A program made the position numbers and the translations under genes. A stretch of 64,000 nt of DNA, taken from contig JAQGDQ010000057.1 in NCBI GenBank assembly GCA_030141605.1, positions 496,001 to 560,000 on the forward strand, written 5' to 3'. How positions within the stretch are numbered: the stretch's first letter is position 1; the number at the start of each line of letters is the position of its first letter. This stretch comes from Tubiluchus corallicola (taxonomy: Eukaryota; Priapulida; Priapulimorpha; Priapulimorphida; Tubiluchidae). Shown here piece by piece: positions 60,501 to 64,000 of the stretch. The notes beneath the pieces were generated by a model. The model was not told the origin of the DNA. It saw only the letters and a program-made list of their open reading frames with translations, and searched no databases.

Positions 60501-63500
60501 GGAGTTGTTAGACTTACCTCCAGTATGACAAGGTTAACAAGCGACCTGGTGCATACTCATCAATACGTATGCTAGAACCCAACCTGTCCTGATATAACCG
60601 TTCCAGCTGATAATTTAACACTTCTAACTGAAGACTTTGACAAAATGAATCTACTCAGCTGTTAAGTAACTTATAACAACAAAATTTTTTGGGCAAAAAG
60701 AAACATTTACTAATGATGTATTCAATGATTACAACTCAACTACTCTGGATATGTAAAAACCTCAACCAAATAAAAAACATAAATAATATAAATAATTGAC
60801 TGTCAATCATTTTCAACGTAGTACAGATCACTGAAATGTTGTAGTTTTTTGTGTACAAATTCTAATTAGTAAAAATGGGAGAATTTAAATTAAAGCTAAA
60901 AATTTCTGGCAAAAATGAAATACATCTTGCAAACTAAAAACTAAATGTATAAAGATTTCCAGAAATGAGCACTGAGACACAAAATAATTCAAGGTGTACT
61001 TCTAAGACTAAAAGTACTACTTTTTATCTGACAAATCAAAACTGCCTTGTAAATTTTTTTGAGAAAAATGAAATTAATTCTGTGTGCTCTGATTTGGGTT
61101 ACAACTCACAACTATTGATATATAAATATAACAATAATCGTATATAACATTAATATAATATGTATAACATTAAATGTGTATAATATTAAAAATACAACTT
61201 CATATGTGAGACAGATTGTCTCTAAGTGCATTTATAATATAACCAATATTATTTGTAAAAGATATTATAAATGTGATTGAGAATAAACAGTTTGAATAAT
61301 AATGAACTTAATCTTATCCTACATTGGATGTCAAAATTAACTTAAGTAATGTATTTTCCCCCTGACAGACTACTATATTGTTTATTCTTCCTTTTTCGGT
61401 AAATTATTATAATGTGTAAATATCCTTATTTCTTTGTGCTAATAACAAATTGAACATTGTACTACAATTTTGAAATAACTAATGATAATAAATGTTATAC
61501 CTGAATTCAATTAATTTTCTAAGATCTTGGAATACCATAGAAGAAAAAGGCACAACTAGAAAAACAGGCAAAAATTTCCAAACTTAGTACAAGTAATGAT
61601 GGTAGTGTTGGGGCAGTTTGTGTAACACCTGACTGTGCTACGTCTGCCAATGCATGTAACATGTAAAGGATACGAAGCAAACTGTAGAGATCATGAAGAG
61701 GCTGGGTATTATCAACAAGTCGTGACTGAACTAACTGATGTATGTATTGTACTTGTAGTGGATGAACTAATGATTTGCTATCTGCAAAAAATACAGCTAA
61801 CAATGATAAAAAGCTGCTTATTTACATAAAAAATTCATGCTACTATTGACTCTTTTATTAGATTAACACTTACAATATATAAATATGTTGTCTTGGAGCA
61901 AGCATTGTATAAACACAACAACCAAGTCAAGCTTTTTTAAAAGTATTTTAAATTTCATTTGATGAAAATAATGCATAAAGAAATACGTCGTACAAAAGTC
62001 ACTCACCACCACTTTCTTTATTCTGTACAAGAATGTCAATCTCCAGGAGTCGCCACGGTATGTTAGGCCCATCACCCATCAGCGTCAATGACACCTAAAA
62101 TGTGCAACACTCCATTGTATCATTCATGTCATCATTGTATCACTGCATATCATCACTCTTCCAAATGTACTGCACACAATATTTTTTGAAATTAAATAGT
62201 TTGAACAGGAAAAATAGTTTCACTAAACTTTAGTCGTCTTTAACTGATGATGCTAACATGTCTTCAGACAATTATTTGGCAGTCAGCGCAGAACAGCAAA
62301 AATATTATGGAAATTTTTTGGAAGTTTGGTCCAAAAAAGACTACGACAGTTTTAAACATTTGCTAAGTTACTAGAACCAAAATGAGAACCTACTTCATTA
62401 ACTGCCCTGAAGAAAAATTAATGCTTGAAATGTAAGAGAAAACAGGCCTGATTAATTGCAATCAACTCGCAAAAAATCAAAATAAAAACAGATGAAGAAA
62501 GAACACACTCAAAACTGCCTTCCAAGTTCAAATCTGCTTCCCAAACAATATTACTGATTGATTTCACAAAACCATAAAAAACAATAAAAAAATTGACATT
62601 TTTATTTTGTAAGAAATCAGACAGTCTACATAGCATAAGCAAACAAGCCTAACAATATGCCGCCGTAATATTATTAAAAGTGAAGTTTTTAATAGCCAAT
62701 ATTAAGAACATGGATAATGATAATAAGATAACAATAGGACGTCAGAGGAGTTAATAAGCAAGGCAATATTAGTAGAACACCAAAAAATTATTTTGTGCTT
62801 CGCAAAAATCGACACTCACCTCAAATTCATGATCGACATGAAATTTGACACGACCGTTTTCTGCAACAGAAAACCGTTTCAAATTATACACATACTTCTG
62901 TCACCAAGTTTTCACATAAATTTGACTAGTGCAGGTCAATTTATTTATAAAAGCACTTGCAATACATTAACTAAAAATCAATAAAATTGCACTCTGTATC
63001 CTAGTGAAACTTGGCAGCACCTACCTATTTCAAGATTTCTCATTTGAGCTGGTAATAAGGTTGTGACTAGTCTGTATTGGATGATGTTGTTTAGCTGATT
63101 CAGCGTCGTCTGTTTCTCAGCCTCACTCACCGGATCAGGTGGAACAATTTTATCCTGCAAACAGGTAAACTTCTCATGTAATGTGACAGCAGAGACAGTT
63201 TGTTTGAGTAAAGTATAAACTTAACATAAGGTTTAAGTAGAATAAAAGCTTTAGTTAACACAGTAACTTCCACTTTAAAACGCACACTTTTAGAAAAATC
63301 AGTTGAACTACACAAAAATTCATCTAGGAATATTCAGGGTAATCCTATCAGAAACAGCAAAAAATAAAACTACTTTTAGGAACCAGCGACGAGAGGTCAT
63401 GAGAGCATCTTTCACAAAAACTAATAAAAGCAGTTTAATGTAGTAATGATCTAAATTCACTGATGTGAGTGATAGGAAATTAACCTTAATATTGTCAAAG

Positions 63501-63639
63501 CATTTCATTTGAGCTGTTAGTAATTTCAAAAAGAGATAAACAAAGAGGTATAAAACATACTCGAATACAAGCAGGCAAACGTGGGAATGTTCCTGTTGTC
63601 AAAACATCAACAGCTAATGGTAAGGAAAAGTTTGGTAAC
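39432..63639 (-). CDS. MED14: MED14, Mediator complex scaffold subunit (28 exons; 5' end outside window)
   Basis: MED14 is the backbone linking the head, middle and tail of Mediator, the nuclear co-activator of RNA polymerase II. Exons from 5' to 3': 63639-63561, 63154-63025, 62860-62820, 62094-62007, 61781-61674, 60650-60518, 59448-59313, 59086-58978, 57348-57223, 57015-56931, 56134-55975, 55081-54892, 54448-54282, 53408-53332, 52687-52582, 51648-51459, 50435-50344, 49353-49201, 48523-48440, 46711-46526, 46031-45798, 45654-45441, 45103-44882, 44020-43809, 42500-42383, 41538-41369, 40665-40519, 39749-39432. All junctions are GT-AG and keep one frame (about 1357 codons). Human MED14 has 1454 residues, so roughly 100-150 N-terminal residues lie beyond the right edge. 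Landmarks match human MED14 throughout: [53 protein letters not shown]. The last few dozen residues differ from the usual ending. Confidence 0.95.
40719..40756. repeat. (AATT)n microsatellite
   Basis: A run of TTAA/AATT tetramers in the MED14 intron between exons 41369 and 40665. Confidence 0.9.
43492..43662 (-). mobile_element. tRNA-derived SINE in a MED14 intron
   Basis: On the minus strand, GGCCGAGTGTGTAGCTCAAT then GGTAGCATGC (A box, around 43655-43625) is followed by GCGGGTTCAATTTTCG (B box, around 43601-43586) at tRNA spacing, then a non-tRNA body. The anticodon arm is degenerate, so this is a SINE head or tRNA pseudogene, not a working tRNA. Confidence 0.65.
43809..50435 (-). CDS. MED14: MED14 tail-proximal part with Ser/Pro-rich region, eight exons
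   Basis: [50 protein letters not shown] and [12 protein letters not shown] are strongly conserved. Exons 46031-44882 encode a low-complexity Ser/Pro-rich stretch with repeated SPSP/TPSP motifs, as in human MED14 where it is predicted disordered. Exon 44020-43809 returns to conserved [19 protein letters not shown] and [13 protein letters not shown]. Confidence 0.93.
44606..44735. repeat. CACTTGCACA-type minisatellite
   Basis: Degenerate repeats of ACACTTGCACA/TGCTTGCACAC in the MED14 intron before exon 44882. Confidence 0.85.
49660..49757. repeat. Tandem duplication of ~44 bp
   Basis: TGTATAAATGTTATTTTTGA and the following TTTTGTTCTGCAATGTTAATG occur twice in direct succession in a MED14 intron. 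Confidence 0.85.
51459..57348 (-). CDS. MED14: MED14 central part, eight exons
   Basis: Covers [18 protein letters not shown] to the [23 protein letters not shown] exon. It includes a basic [15 protein letters not shown] stretch (exon 54448-54282) at the site of the human KRK/KKTKR nuclear-localisation-like segment. The intron at 55082-55974 carries the 29-bp minisatellite. Confidence 0.9.
52155..52310. repeat. Degenerate GTGACAGAGAG/CAGTCAGT repeat
   Basis: Recurring AGCGTGACAGAGAG, CAGTCAGT and AGCACGACT motifs in a MED14 intron, with no coding meaning seen. Confidence 0.7.
55156..55564. repeat. 29-bp minisatellite in a MED14 intron
   Basis: About 14 units with core GTTCAAGAACAGAACCCAAT and the bases CACAAGTGT, few variants. 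Because 29 is not a multiple of 3 and no unit carries a stop, overlapping plus-strand frames stay open (161 codons from 55153 and 94 from 55163). They are artefacts of the repeat, lying antisense inside a MED14 intron. Confidence 0.95.
58045..58291. repeat. ~250-bp direct repeat, copy 1 (MED14 intron)
   Basis: Shares TTAACTTAAGTAATGTATTT, ACTATATTGTT and TTGTACTACAATTT in order with 61240-61497. Probably an interspersed repeat tail. Confidence 0.8.
58978..63639 (-). CDS. MED14: MED14 N-terminal part, eight exons
   Basis: These exons encode the conserved N-terminal Med14 domain after its first segment: [73 protein letters not shown], the [10 protein letters not shown] segment, [10 protein letters not shown] and [20 protein letters not shown]. 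In yeast and human structures this region contacts the middle module. Every piece aligns collinearly with human MED14 recalled from memory. Confidence 0.93.
61240..61497. repeat. ~250-bp direct repeat, copy 2 (MED14 intron)
   Basis: Second copy, in another MED14 intron, in the same orientation, diverged by substitutions and small indels. Confidence 0.8.
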
Positions 63640-64000
63640 CTAAAAAACACATTAAATGTGAACAAACATAGTCTCCAATATCCATTGCATCTAACAAACA
63701 AACAAATTTCAAAATTTTCAATTACAGTTTTCAAGGCAAAAATTAAATAGCAGCAAAAATGTGTTTAATTAATTTAGCTTTATTTATAGAAGTTTCCACT
63801 CAAGACCGTATTCAAATATTTTTGAATAATATTTATGCGACATAATCAGGGCTATTACATTACAAGCCTATTTAGCAGCATACAAATTCTTGAGTCAAAC
63901 TTGCCATAGCAGAGGAAATCTACCCAATTTCTATTATGCAAGGAAAATATACACATCAAAAATTCCATATGTAAGTATTTAACTTGATCTAAGTGAATAG
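63640..64000 (-). other. MED14 intron running off the window
   Basis: AT-rich sequence upstream of the first visible MED14 exon. No further exon is recognised; the remaining 5' exons lie to the right. Confidence 0.7.

Overview
The window is AT-rich animal DNA with spliced genes (GT-AG introns of 78 bp to about 10 kb), many decayed non-LTR retrotransposons, small inverted-repeat DNA transposons and minisatellites. The three genes are conserved in animals. The introns, the repeat load and a STING gene with no transmembrane region suggest a non-vertebrate metazoan; I cannot fix the phylum from sequence alone.

Left part (about 0.7-5.1 kb, + strand): a complete three-exon FAHD1-like acylpyruvase/oxaloacetate decarboxylase gene, with a decayed LINE in its first intron. 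From 5.2 to 9 kb there is a second decayed LINE (minus strand) and a pair of oppositely oriented GGTAC-rich minisatellites flanking trinucleotide repeats.

Centre (about 9.2-29.7 kb, + strand): the most notable gene. Five exons join in frame into a predicted 371-residue protein made of two consecutive STING cyclic-dinucleotide-binding domains. It has no N-terminal membrane segments and no vertebrate-type C-terminal tail. Intron positions and phases repeat exactly between the two halves, so it arose by internal duplication. The two ligand pockets have lost different conserved residues (Ser162-equivalent in domain 1; Thr263/Pro264-equivalents in domain 2). Its introns hold a LINE whose tail abuts the exon 3 splice acceptor, several MITEs with visible target-site duplications, and a 1-kb direct duplication that preserves the empty and filled forms of one MITE site.

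Right part (39.4 kb to beyond 63.6 kb, minus strand): MED14, the Mediator scaffold subunit. Twenty-eight exons join in one frame (about 1357 residues); the N-terminal exons lie past the right edge. Its introns hold a 29-bp minisatellite, a tRNA-derived SINE and a 250-bp direct repeat. Between the STING and MED14 genes, which converge, lie a 34-bp minisatellite, decayed coding-like sequence and three well-spliced but unidentified small + strand exons with a poly(A) signal.

FAHD1 (metabolism), STING-like (innate immunity) and MED14 (transcription) show no functional link; they are simply neighbours.
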